Shown: in pieces, positions 1 through 11,500 of the stretch
Numbering within the stretch: position 1 is the stretch's first letter
Layout: each line of letters begins with the position of its first letter
Assembly: GCA_020205615.1 (NCBI GenBank)
Contig: CM035151.1
Coordinates: forward strand, 48,808,666-48,872,665
Direction: 5' to 3'
DNA: 64,000 nt
DNA from: Panax quinquefolius
Lineage: Eukaryota > Streptophyta > Magnoliopsida > Apiales > Araliaceae
Position numbers and translations under genes: made by a program
Notes under the pieces: generated by a model
What the model saw: the letters and a program-made list of their open reading frames with translations, nothing else
The model's database searches: none
Told to the model about the DNA's origin: nothing

Positions 1-1596
1 TGATACGAAGAGACCAAACTTTAAATGAACGGATTCGGTGTTGTAACGAATCTGTAGTGTTAATTTTCATGATTTATGTTCAAAACCTTAAAGAACATTA
101 AGAACAGTAAAATTTATATATTTTAATTCTGTAATTATGTGTTTTAATGGGTTAAAATCACTATATAAATATTGGGTAATGATTATATACGAATTCTAGT
201 ATATGGGTATGTCAAATTTCATGTAAGAAATAACAAATTGGTAGAAATTGGCATGTTCTGCGATTTTTCGCAAACTGCCATTTCAGAATCTGTACTGTAC
301 ATGTACTTGTGCCGGATCTGAGTTTAAGTAATCGCGCAAGAAATGGCCGAACGTCATCAAATACCATTGACCAGTGCCATGCCAACAACGTCGAGAATCA
401 AGATAATGTTGAAAGCTGTACCACTCTCGTAAAAGGTTGAAACGAAAATTTTTAAAGTGTGCAAGTCCATGAATGTGATGTTAACCTAATTTAATGAACA
501 AAAACATTTGTTAGAAGTATAGTGAGATGTTAACACAGATTCTTAACATGTCAATAACATAATTATAAGTGGATTGAATTATTGAATGCATAATTAGTTT
601 AGTATTCGTGAAGTGTTTATTATGAGACAATAAGTGTGATAATTTGACTAAGTATAGTCATAACCAAAGTTTAGACAAAAGAATGAACTTATGATGTTTA
701 ATTATATTATAATTAACTATAGTTGTGAATTAAAATGATATGTAGGATTAAATTCAAGGAACGTGTTTAATTAACGAGTAATCTACGCACGAGGCAAGTT
801 TTCTAACCCTACTCGTTATCATTATTCGAGTTATTCTCATTATTATTAATCAAGTTCAATTGTTATATTAAAGATTATTTATCTTTTCAAAGTATGATTC
901 TGTTATACAATAATTTTCCTATTGTATACCTCTTGAGATTATTATTCAATTTAATTACCAGTTATTGTTGAACCTTGTTAGACTAGTGAACCCTCATTTG
1001 ATTTAACTAGTCCATAGTTGATGAACGTTCTAAATTTTAGAACCCTTATTGATTTATCCAAAACAAACTTCCTTTGGTACGGACTCTAATGTCAAACTGA
1101 GATGAACAACCCTGTATAGGGATTACTTATGTGTTAGCGTTAAGATATTGTGCACAGTATGGTACTAAGGGCTGATCCCCCTAAGTACGAGTAGAAAGGT
1201 CCATAGTCTTATGACTGTTAAAGGTTTCAAGTATAACCCTTGATAACCTAGGACATAGTTCAAGGTCTTATGACCGAAAGGTACGATGAGCCTTCTACTA
1301 GCAAAGGCATAGGCAAAGTTAATAAGTGATGAAGACTTGTTATTTAATTTTAAGAATGTTATTGTAAAGACTTGATGTTGTTTAAGACTTATTTGTTTAT
1401 GTTTCCGCACAAATGTTTAAGGTTAGTTTAACCTGGGATTGTATTTATTAATCAGATGTTGTAACCCCATAAGGGGAGGATTTTATTTCTTTCTATTGCA
1501 TGGTTTGCATTTATTATGGGTAGATAGATAGATTATATTTATACAGTGAACACCAAATCCCGTGGAATTGAAGTACCCGGATTTGGGGGTGTCACA
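1..1596 (+). repeat. LTR family A, 3' portion, plus orientation
   Basis: This is the 3' part of a chromovirus-type LTR, cut by the window start. It aligns by eye with the end of the LTR at 10212-12859 and, inverted, with the one starting at 8573. Shared blocks include the text around 'ttttaatgggttaaaatcac', the 'gggctgatccccctaagtac' block and the terminal part with 'gaacaccaaatcccgtg' ending in tgtcaca. It abuts a family-B LTR at 1597, so it is most likely the 3' LTR, or a solo LTR, of an element inserted into that LTR. Whether a body lies to the left cannot be seen. Confidence 0.8.
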
Positions 1597-3427
1597 TTCA
1601 TCTTTGCACTACACGCCAAAGATATTCATTAGGTAATCATTCATCTTTGCACTACAGGCCAAAGATATTCAGTAATATCATTATTTAGGACTGAGGATGA
1701 TGAAAAATACCTTAAAGAAAACGAATCCAGTGAGACAAAAGGACAAATATTAGGAATTCGTATTACAGTTTATTCAAGTTCAATAATACTCCAAAATAAC
1801 CAACTGTGAAGCAGAATTCAAAAATAAAGATCAAAACATGGATATAATCAAAGATAGTAACCATAATAGACATCTTGGACAAAAAGGAAAAAAAATCATT
1901 TTTCGGTGAATAGTGTGCAGATTCGTGTGAATAGTGTCGATATCGTGAATAGTAACCCCGACACAAAAAGGTAGAAATTCCACAATAAAATCCATACCAA
2001 TATTTTGGTATAATGATATTGAAAGAATAACATCATTAGAAAGAAAATAACATCCCTTACCTCAAAATATCAGTACTTCTGATTGGAATATCGGTATAAG
2101 GCTGAAGGAAACTTGCACTGATGAATAGCAACTCACAGAGTATCTAAATACTCACAAAATACGCTCGATAATATAGAGAGAGAAAGAGAGAAAACTTGTT
2201 TTTGGTGTGATTTTCAATTCTAAATAAGCACCCTATTTATAGGAAAATGCTTAGAACGCCATAGCAGACTAACCTGCTACCTGATGGCTTTACCTGCTAC
2301 TATTCAAGCCCACCGCTTTTGAAAATAAATTCCAGCACATTTCATTACTCACCAACCAAAAGTGGGGCCCACAATATTTTTAATAAAAATATTGTGTTTT
2401 CCAAAACTTCAACAATTCATAATAAATAACCCTTTTATCAGAAAATTTTGAATCTCATGTGCTTTCCATAAGAAATTTAATTCTCTACAACTTTGCAAGT
2501 TTTAGTTTTTTCAAATTCCAAATGAAAAATGACCGAAATCCACATACGGACGATTTTCAAAACCTCCATTCCGATAAAATACTGATAAAACACCTCAACA
2601 TTAATTCCTTCATTTATAACCACATAAAATAAATATATCCATCATTTATATCCACATAAAATAAATATTTTCTTATCATATAAATTAATAACTAATTATT
2701 CACAAATAATATTACAGAATCATAATTATGACAACCAGGTGGTTCCTAGGAAAGAAGGGGCTTTTGGATAAGGATTTCTCCTTATTAGCGCACAATTAGG
2801 TGACAAAACCCCTTTCCTAGACAGAACTTCCTTAGACATTGCCAATAATGCTATCTAATAATATTATTCAAATAATATGAATTATTGATCTGATAATGGA
2901 GATAATGTGCAGTGACAATTATTGAAACAACAATAATATAAAATATCAACGCATGAATTATTGAACCAATAAAATAAAATATTGAACAGTAATTACTATA
3001 ACAATTATTGAGTAGTGACTTCTTACGTAAGAATCAATAATTTCAAAATATCGCGCAATACTGTGTATCTTCTTGTGCAACCACGCGTATTCATCATTTT
3101 TAACCACCGGGTATTCCAACAGTGTTAACGATAACCATTACGCCGTTCTTTATAAAAACTCAAACTTGTCATCTTCTTCATCCGACAGTTATCCGTTATG
3201 GGGCACAAATGGTTGCGTCGTCGTACGAATATTCTCCGACAGAAAGAATATTCCACGACCAAACGAATATTCCCCGACAAAATGAATACTTTATAACCAC
3301 TTGCTTATTTTGTAAAATTTGTATAGTTCACCCAAAACCAAAGTATTATATCAAATTAACACTTTATTATTCAAAATAATAAATAGAGGAAATTTGATTT
3401 TATTCATTAAAAAGTTGGGTTCTTACA
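1597..3427 (-). repeat. LTR family B, truncated, minus orientation
   Basis: Read on the minus strand, this LTR starts at 3427 with tgtaagaacccaac, matching the start of the E0 3' LTR at 50407 (tgtaagaccccaac). It also shares the ctttgcactac...gccaaag repeats (1600-1672), the TATA region (2233-2242) and the 'ggataaggatttctccttat' block with the copies at 54376-60324. About 1.1 kb of its end is missing where LTR A begins at 1596. Its start abuts the broken integrase of E1, so it is a nested insertion. No body of this element lies in the window. Confidence 0.8.
2233..2242 (-). promoter_or_regulatory. Putative TATA box of LTR-B
   Basis: CTATAAATAG on the minus strand. The same motif occupies the equivalent place in the other family-B LTRs (51416, 57037, 59085), which supports its being the core promoter of the LTR. 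Confidence 0.55.
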
Positions 3428-4240
3428 AACTTCATCCCAATATAGCGGAGTTCTGCACTTTCTGTCGTATAACGCTTCATAAGGCGGCATGCCAATACTA
3501 GCGTGGTAACTGTTGTTGTAGCTGATCATCCCAATTTCCTTTAAAGTCCATTATACAAGCTCTTAACATATCTTCTAATGTCTGAATCATTCTTTCACTC
3601 TGCCCGTCTATTTGAGGGTGATAAGCCATACTCCTTCTCAATTGCGTACCCATGTATTCTTGTAGTTGTTTCTAGAAGTTCGATGTAAAGCGTGGATCCC
3701 TATCGAAACAATTGACACCAAAACTCCGTGTCTCGAAACAATCTCTTTTATATATAATTTCGCCAACTAGTCTAAGTTAAATTTGATTCTGATCGGAAGG
3801 AAATGTGAAGATTTTGTCAGTCGGTTAACGATAACCCATACTGCATCATAGCCTTTCTGAGTTATCAGAAGGCCAACCACGAAATCCATCGTAATATGTT
3901 CCCACTTCCATTCTGGGATCTCTAACGGTTGTAAAAATCCACTCGGCCTTTGATGTTCTACTTTTACTTTTTGACATGTCAGACATTTGGCAACACACTC
4001 TGCAACATCTCGTTTCAAATTTGGCCACCAAAAATTTTGTCGAAGATCTTGGTACATCTTGGTACTACCAGGGTGAATTGAAAATCGTGAGCTATGAGCC
4101 TCACTCAAAATGTCTTCCTTAATCTCTGGCACTAACAGTGCCCAAATTCTGTTTTCAAATCTCAGTATTCCTTCATTGTCCATCTTGAATCTTGGTTCGG
4201 TTCCTTCGCATATCTTCTTTTTCACCTTCTCACATTCTTC
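3428..4240 (-). pseudogene. E1 integrase fragment
   Basis: Integrase inserts the cDNA copy into the host genome. From about 4225 down there is an HHCC zinc-binding region (ending CVAKCLTC) and then the start of the DDE core (WKWEHITMDFVVG; VIVNRLTKSSHFLPI). After a stop near 3767 the homology goes on downstream in other frames (a [13 protein letters not shown] block and a MAYHP-like block) until a family-B LTR begins at 3427. The last catalytic Glu region and the C-terminus are missing. The copy cannot be functional. Confidence 0.8.
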
Positions 4241-4745
4241 GTCCTAAAGTTAAGCCTCCTTAAATTTATCCAGTAAGGTTGTACCAGATTATATCTAGAA
4301 TAGCTTCCGTCGATCTCCATAGGATACTTCACTTCTAATTCCAGTTTCTCCATTATTGAAATTAGCTCCTCCTGAGCAGTCAACGTCATCAATTTCTCCT
4401 GGCCCTTTCAACTTAAGGCGTTGAAAACCATATTTTCCTTACCCAGATAGTATAAAATCTCACAATCATAGTCCTTAATTAACTCCAACCACCTTCTTTG
4501 GTGCATATTCAAGTACTTCTGTGTAAAAATATATTTCAGACTCTTGTGGTCTGTATATATTTCACACTTTTCCCCACAGAGATAATGTCTCCAGATCTTC
4601 AAAGAAAAAACCATGGCAACTAACTCCAAATCGTGGGTCTACCCCTTCTCATAATCCTTCAATTATCGTGACGCATACGCAATGACTTTGCCATTTTGCA
4701 TAAACACACAACCAAGTCCTTTATGCGACGCATCACTATAAATCA
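4241..4745 (-). pseudogene. E1 RNase H remnant
   Basis: RNase H removes the RNA strand during reverse transcription. The recognisable part is at 4629-4408, with the gypsy RNase H block around [20 protein letters not shown] and [13 protein letters not shown] followed by the usual linker. Upstream (4745-4630) the blocks resembling 'LGCVLMQ' and 'AYASR' are read in shifted frames and contain stops. It follows RT directly and precedes integrase, as expected for Ty3/gypsy. Confidence 0.75.
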
Positions 4746-4752
4746 AAAAAAT

Positions 4753-5831
4753 TCATGTGTCATCTGGACGAGATAACACAAGTGCTGTACTCAACCTCTT
4801 CTTAAGTTCTTGAAAGCTTTCCTCACACTTCTCTGTCCAAATGAATTTCACAGATTTTCTAGTTAAATTCCACAACGGAGTTGCAATCTTGGAAAAGTCT
4901 TGAATGAATCTTCTGTAATATCCTGCCAATCTAAGAAAACTCCGTACTTCTGACGGCATTCTTGGTTGATCCCAGTTTATCACGACATCGACTTTGGATG
5001 GATCTACCGAATTTCCATCCTTATCAATCACATGTTCAAGAAATTGTATCCGCTCAATCCAAAATTCACATTTCGAAAACTTGGAATACAACTTTTCCCT
5101 TCGCAACGCTTCCAACGTCACCTTCAAATGCTCTTCATGTTCTTCCTTGATTTTTGAGTATACCAAAATGTCATCGATGAACACCACCACAAATTTATCC
5201 AAAAACGGCTTGAACACTCCATTCATTAAGCCCATGAATGTTGCAAGAGCATTCGTTAGACCAAATAACATCACTGAAATTCGTAATGACCATATCGCAT
5301 TTTGAACGTTCTCTTCGGTACATCCTCTGGTCTCACCTTCAGTTGAAGATACCCACTCCTCAAGTCTATCTTTGAAAAGTATCTTGTTCCCTTCAATTGA
5401 TCAAATAGGTCATCGATCCTCGGTAATGGATATCTATTCTTAATCGTGACCTTATTCAGTTCTCTATAGTCGATGTAGAGTCGCATCGTCCCGTCCTTCT
5501 TCTTCACAAATAACATCGGTGCTCCCCATGGTGATACGCTTAGTTGAATGTACTTCTTGTCCAATAATTCTTGTAGTTGTACAATCAATTCTTTCATCTC
5601 TACTGGTGCCATTCGGTACGGTGCCTTCGATATTGGAATCGTTCCTAGCACCAAATCGATCACGAACTCAACCTCTCTGTCTGGCGGAAGTCCTGGCAAA
5701 TCATCCGGAAATACGTCTGTGAAGCCCCTCACTACTGATATCTCCTCTATTTTTGGATTCTCTTTACGACTGTCGACTATGTAAGCAAGATATCCTACAC
5801 AACCTTGTCTTAACAACTTCCTGGCCTGCAT
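4753..5831 (-). pseudogene. E1 reverse transcriptase
   Basis: Two open segments (5831-5271 and 5274-4753) cover almost the whole RT domain. The first starts in the Pro-RT linker with [18 protein letters not shown], then [26 protein letters not shown] and [12 protein letters not shown]. The second has the catalytic [10 protein letters not shown] block (YxDD-type box with F in place of Y; codons near 5168-5182) and ends with [19 protein letters not shown], the start of the connection to RNase H. A single stop or frameshift after GHYEFQ separates the halves, so this is one of the better preserved domains in the window. Confidence 0.88.
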
Positions 5832-5849
5832 TATCGTCAGATAACTCGC

Positions 5850-6494
5850 TTATCTAGGCGACTTGCTACCATAAAACACAACCTTTGACGGAGTCATAAG
5901 GTTAATACGCTTCTTCTGACAATCAATTACAGCCCCATAATTGAACAACCAATCCATTCCCAAGATAACATCAAATTCCCCAAGTCTGATAGGGATAATG
6001 TCTACGTTCATAATATTCTTGATATCCACCCTACAGTTCTTATGTACGTACTTAACATGGATTATTTCTCTATTCACAATTTCTATGTTCATGGGGTATT
6101 CTAACTAATCCTTAGGCAATTCTAAGTTCTTAGCAAAGTCATCGGATATAAATGAACAAGTAGCACCTGAATCGAATAATACATAAGTATTAACTTTATT
6201 GATCAGAATGATACCTGACAACACATCACGAGACTGTACAACATCCTGCACTGTCAAGTTGAAAGTCCTGGCGGTTGGTCTGTTGGTTGCGGTTGATCCC
6301 GTGATAGTAAGAGAACTTCCACCACTGTTTCTCCTATTCCCTAATGATCCTGCCCCTCCAGATCCCTTCTTAGGATAGTCCTTTGAGTCGCAAGTGAAGT
6401 AGGTTCCCTTCTTTAGGTTAGGACAGTTAGGTGCTATGTGGCCTTCCTGACCATAATTGTAGCACACACGTTTTCCTTTTATACATACTCCCAA
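5850..6494 (-). pseudogene. E1 protease and Gag zinc-knuckle region
   Basis: The retropepsin matures Gag-Pol. The segment 6494-6105 begins with Gag zinc-binding motifs: CYNYGQEGHIAPNC has the second Cys of CX2CX4HX4C changed to Tyr. It then reaches the active-site block YVLFDSGATCSFIS (D-S-G). After a TAG stop, 6092-5850 has the C-terminal half, including VILGMDWL. Both halves are readable but separated by a nonsense codon. Confidence 0.83.
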
Positions 6495-7382
6495 ATGAGC
6501 TTTCCCGCAGGTCGGGCATGCTTCAATCCTCTTCTTCTTACCTCCTTGCTGATTTCCAGTTGACGAGTTGTCAGATCACCTTCTCTTCTTATTGTTACTT
6601 CCTCCCGTGTTACTTCCACTGACTTTATTAATTCCCTCATTTTCACTCTTCTTCTTCTTCTGATCCTGATTATACTTAGTCACCATATCGCTCCCACCTT
6701 CAGTGAGTATGGCCTTCTCAAGTACTCCAGCAAACATCTTCAACTGAAACATCGACACTTTACTATACAACCAGGGCTTCAATACTTGTGCAAACCTTCT
6801 TGTTTTCCTCTCATCCGTGTGCACTTGATATGTGGCGAACCTAGTTAACTCATTGAATCTTGCTGCATAGTCTGGCACAGACATGTTTCCTTGCTTTAAC
6901 TCCAGAAATTGTACCTCCATTTGGTTCTGCGAGCTTGTCGAAAAGTACATCTCGAAGAACATCTCCTTAAACCTCTCCCAAGTGATCACACCTTCTCCTC
7001 CACGGACCTTATTTTCTTGCCACCAATAACTAGCTTCTGATTTCACCATAAACGTTGCGTAGGCGGTTTTCTGGTCCTCTCTGACTCTGGCGACATCAAA
7101 AACTTTCTCCATCTACATAACCCAAGTTTGAGCTTCAATTGGGTTCATGGAGCCTTTAAACTCTGGCAGTCCTACCGCCTTGAAGTCCTTGAACGTCGTA
7201 TTGGGTGGAGCTTGAGGTTGATTATTAATCGCTCTAGTTAATAAGTTCACCAATTGTTGAGCGGGGGTAACATTGGCGTTGTTGTTGTTGTTCGTCGATT
7301 CTTCTTGGGCTGGTTGACGGTTTGGTCTTCTTCTCGGTAGCATATTTTTGTTAAAATATACGCTTATTAGATCTTTATCCAA
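6495..7382 (-). pseudogene. E1 gag (capsid region)
   Basis: Gag forms the virus-like particle. Segment 7382-7113 is the N-terminus, with an N-rich stretch and FKAVGLPEFKGS; after one TAG stop, 7112-6576 continues with the retrotransposon-gag core (KSEASYWWQENK, WERFKEMFFEMYF, QGNMSVPDYAARFNEL), ending in a basic K/R/N-rich tail. After a TGA, a first Cys motif (CPTCGKAHLGVC) leads into the CCHC motif at 6494 and below. The double Cys-motif arrangement is common in Tekay/Del-type chromoviruses. Confidence 0.85.
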
Positions 7383-7633
7383 TTCTCTAAATAGTTAACG
7401 CTTAACTCAAATAATTTAACATAATCACTTAACACATTTTCTCAAACAACTTGATATATTTATTTAATCAAAAGTTTTAACAAACTGCGATAGCATCACT
7501 TCTATTTACATCAATTATCCCGAGATAAAGAATCTACAGGATTTAAAAAATTTAATTTTCCTTTATTTATAAACACATCGGAATTTACATTTTTAAATAC
7601 CAAATAGGTTTTCACATAATTAAATTATTCCTA
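7383..7633 (-). other. E1 spacer between accessory ORF and gag
   Basis: About 250 bp of AT-rich sequence with no open frame of note. It separates the coiled-coil ORF stop (7634) from the gag start (7382). Confidence 0.5.
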
Positions 7634-8353
7634 TCATTGCCTGCTAAGGCATTGAATAGCCTTGATATGCTCTTCGTCCATAATGCGGGATATCGTCTTG
7701 CGATCTAGCATGTACGATGGTAGTCCTTCGAACTGAATTGGGTATCTCATAGCTCGATCTTGGGCCTCATCCATTGCATTTTGAAGCGTAGAGTACGTCT
7801 CCTCAAGCTTAGCCTTCTTCGCCCGATAATTCTCTTCTACAAGATCAGCACGACGTGATTCTCTTACCCAAGCCTCCTCTGCTATGGTCAGCCTTGCTAA
7901 GTTCTCTTTCAATTCATTCTTCAATTTCTCTATTTCTTCGGACTTCTCCTCAGTTTGACCCTTCTCGTGAACCAAATCCCACTCTACGATTCCTAGACGT
8001 GTGTGAAGAGTCACAACCTCCCAATCCCTCTACTCGATGGTAATTTGTTGAATAACCGCCCGCTCATTCAGCTCCTGAATAGTATCACATAACTCTATGT
8101 TACGGTCATATAGCTCGTCACACATCTCATCATCGATGGAGTTCGGTGGGAACTCATCTTTTTCCTCTTCTTCCTCAGGATCCTCCTCAGGATCATTCTC
8201 AGGCTCATGCTCCTGACCAACAACAGTGATCAACATAGATGGCTCTCTCTATACCAATTGCTCCCTGACGACATGAATGTCTCGGGGCTCCTCCTCCGTA
8301 GGTACTCGGGGTTCCTCCTCCCCAGCTGGACTAGCTCCTCTAACATCCAACAT
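7634..8353 (-). pseudogene. E1 accessory coiled-coil ORF upstream of gag
   Basis: Starting at the ATG at 8353-8351, one frame runs to 7634 through two TAG codons only (near 8250 and 8030). The product would be about 239 residues. It has an acidic N-terminal third (runs of E and D, for example DPEEDPEEEEEKDEF) and then a long charged helical stretch with heptad-like spacing (EKSEEIEKLKNELKENLA). I do not recognise the family. The place, between PBS and gag on the sense strand, fits an additional ORF of a retrotransposon. Both stops could be CAG-to-TAG changes. An alternative is a captured host coiled-coil gene. Confidence 0.6.
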
Positions 8354-8557
8354 TCTGATAACATAATTTTCAGTTTTAGTTACTAATCTCTACTAGCGAG
8401 CACATAAATTTATCACATAAACATATAAAGTCTTTTATTATCTTCAGTGAATTAAGGAATTCATTTCTTAGAACTCGTTAAGAGTTTTCCATCACTATGT
8501 TCTTCCTATAAGGCTACTACCTAAGGTTTTTCCCCCATCTAAGGTTCATAACCTACA

Positions 8558-8569
8558 GCTTTGAAACCA
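8558..8569 (-). other. E1 primer-binding site (initiator-Met-like)
   Basis: TGGTTTCAAAGC on the minus strand, 3 bp inside the LTR end at 8573. It matches the usual plant initiator tRNA-Met primer site TGGTATCAGAGC at 10 of 12 positions. This fixes the element's orientation and makes 8573-14081 the 5' LTR. Confidence 0.7.
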
Positions 8570-8572
8570 ACT

Positions 8573-11500
8573 TGTGATACCCCTAAATCCGAGTACTTCA
8601 ATTCCCACAGGATTTGGTGTTCATTGTTCAAACATCATGTATATATCTACCCATAATAAATGAAAAACCATAAATAGATAGAAATAAATCCTCTCCTTAT
8701 GGAGTTACAACATCTGAATATAAAATACATCAATCCCAGGTCATACTAACCTTAAATCTCAAATGCGGAAACATAAACAAATATTAAGTCTTACACAACT
8801 TAAACATAAGTCTGAAATATAACATAACAAATAAACAACAAGTCTTCATCACTTGTTAACTTTGCCCTTGCCTTTGCTAGTAGAAGGCTCGTTGGACCTT
8901 TCATTCTTAACTGCAATGTTATTATTATGCAAGAGTGAGCACGATTGCCCACAAGTATAATAATGTAACAACAATATAACTACATGCGAGTGAATCAAAG
9001 ACTTTTGAAATAAGAAACTCTGAATCAAGAAGGAATAACAAGAATCAAAAGAACTTCTGAGGGAATAAGACCTTGAACTATGTCCTAGGTTGTCAAGGGT
9101 TATACTTGAAACTTTTAACAGGCATAAGACTATGGACTCTTCTACTCGTACTTAGGGGGATCAGCCCTTAGTACTATACTGTGCACAATATCTTAACGCT
9201 AAAGCATAAGTAATCCCCTATAACAGGGTTGTTCATCTATGTTTGATTTTGATAAGCTCAACAATGGTTCTAAAATTTAGAACGCTCATCAACTATGGAC
9301 TAGTCGAATCAATAAGGGTTCGTTCGTCTTACAAGGTTTCAAAATAAACTGATACTCAATTCAAATAATAATTCTCAAAAGGTATACAATCGAATAAGTA
9401 TTGTATAACTGAATTCATGCTTTAAAAGAATTATAGCATCTAATATGAAGTGTTGAACTTGAACAATTAAGAAAAAGAACTTACTCGATATAAAATACAA
9501 GTCCAAGACTTGATCAATGAATAATTTAGAATTTAAGGAACTTGCTTAACAACAATAATTTAGGAATAGAATACTTGCTCAATATAAAAGTAAGGTTTAG
9601 AAACTTGCCTCTTGCATAAGCTACGATTAAATCACGTTCTTTATTAAATCATACATATCAATACATTCACAATACCCATTAATCAATAGTTCGATATACC
9701 TATCGAACCCCAACATTGGTATTTGAATGTGTTATTGGACTTTTAAGTCTTATTAATTGATCACATAACCTAAGTTAGTTAACATATTATTATATGCTTG
9801 ACATGTCTTCATGTTCATTATATTAGGTTTTAAAAACACATTATCAAAACTTGAACACTTATAAAATTTACGAAGTTACAGAGGTAAGGCGCAAATGCTT
9901 ACCTTTGTTCTCTGAAGCGGCATGAAGCCTTGCCGGCCAACGCGCTACTCCATTCGTTTCTTTGGGCGGTAGCCGGCAAGCATTTACGACATGAACCCAG
10001 TTTTGTAGTTCACGAAGAACACACAAAACAGCCTAAAAATTCTGAATTAAACCAACACGATTAATTTTAATGCTACCCATGAAGTATAGACTTCACAGAA
10101 ACATCACACAAAGCTTTTAGCATGATTCTAACACTTTAATTCACCTAATTACACAAATTACAACATTTAATTTCATTGTTCCTCATATTTTTGTAAAATG
10201 TTGATCATGAATGTGACGAACGAGATTTTTGTAATTTAATTCTTAATATTTATTAAATTAAATAAATATTTTTGATAATTTAATTATTAGATTAAATAAT
10301 TAATTGATGCAATTGTGATTGATTAATTTAATTATATGTGTTATATTTATTAAATTAATGTGGAGAATAATTATTATTCAAGTATGTAATTATGTGAGCT
10401 TATTGAATTAAAAGAAATATTTAATAAGCCTAACGTTGTTTTAATTAATTTAATAATTAATTAGAGATTTAATAATTTAATATAATTAATTAATGAGAAA
10501 ATTAATTATATGATTATGTGAATTTATGATTAATTATTAGATTTTATTTAAATTAAATTAAATAAGATATTTGAATTGGGTGTGACATGATTTAAACTAT
10601 ATGATAAAAGAGTTATTAAATTAAATGGGAATAAGCCTTTTAAGGCTAGCCAAATATGGTCTTAGTGGGAGTTATGGGCAGTTAACCCATGATAGGTAAC
10701 TGACCATAATGCGCATCGTTCCTTTCCTTTATACGTATTATTTTATTTCATTTTACTAAGTCTGATAGATAGTTAGAGAGTATTTGAGAGATTCAGAGAG
10801 AAATTTATATATGTTTAAGAGATTGTAAGTGTGTGTTTGAAGAAGAGTTGAGAAAGAATTTATCCCCTACAAATATACACTTTATACTCTAGGTAAATTC
10901 TCCAAACCAATTTCTATTTTACGTTATTTTGAGTTTTATGAAAATGGCTTTCAAAGCTTTTGTAAAGTCTCTGTAATTGGGAAAAGGATATGATTATGAG
11001 TTTATATATGTGTTAAATGTTATCAAATCGTATTTAATTATATAAACCATATCATCTGTTTCATGAAAATACATCGTATATGATTGCTTCAAAATTACAG
11101 AGTATGGGTTATGGCCATATGGCCTTATACATGACTTTAATATGTCAACCATAAATGGTTTTGTAAAATTTATACTTGTATATGATTATGCATGCTAAAA
11201 CGAACAAAACGAAACTTGAATGGTTGGATCTGGCCTTATAACGAATCTATAGTATTAAATTCCATGTTTGTGTTCAAGAACAGTACAATTTGCATATTTT
11301 AATTCTGTAATTATATGTTTTAATGGGTTAAAATCACTCTTTAAGTGTTGGTAATGATTATATATGAATTCTAACATGTGGGTATGTTTAATTTGGAGAA
11401 TTAATGATTATGTAGTATTTATTTCGCTGAATTCTGTGTTATTCGCGAATAAGAAATTCAGAATCTGGAGTGTCGTGCCGCGATGCCAACTCCAGTTCGA

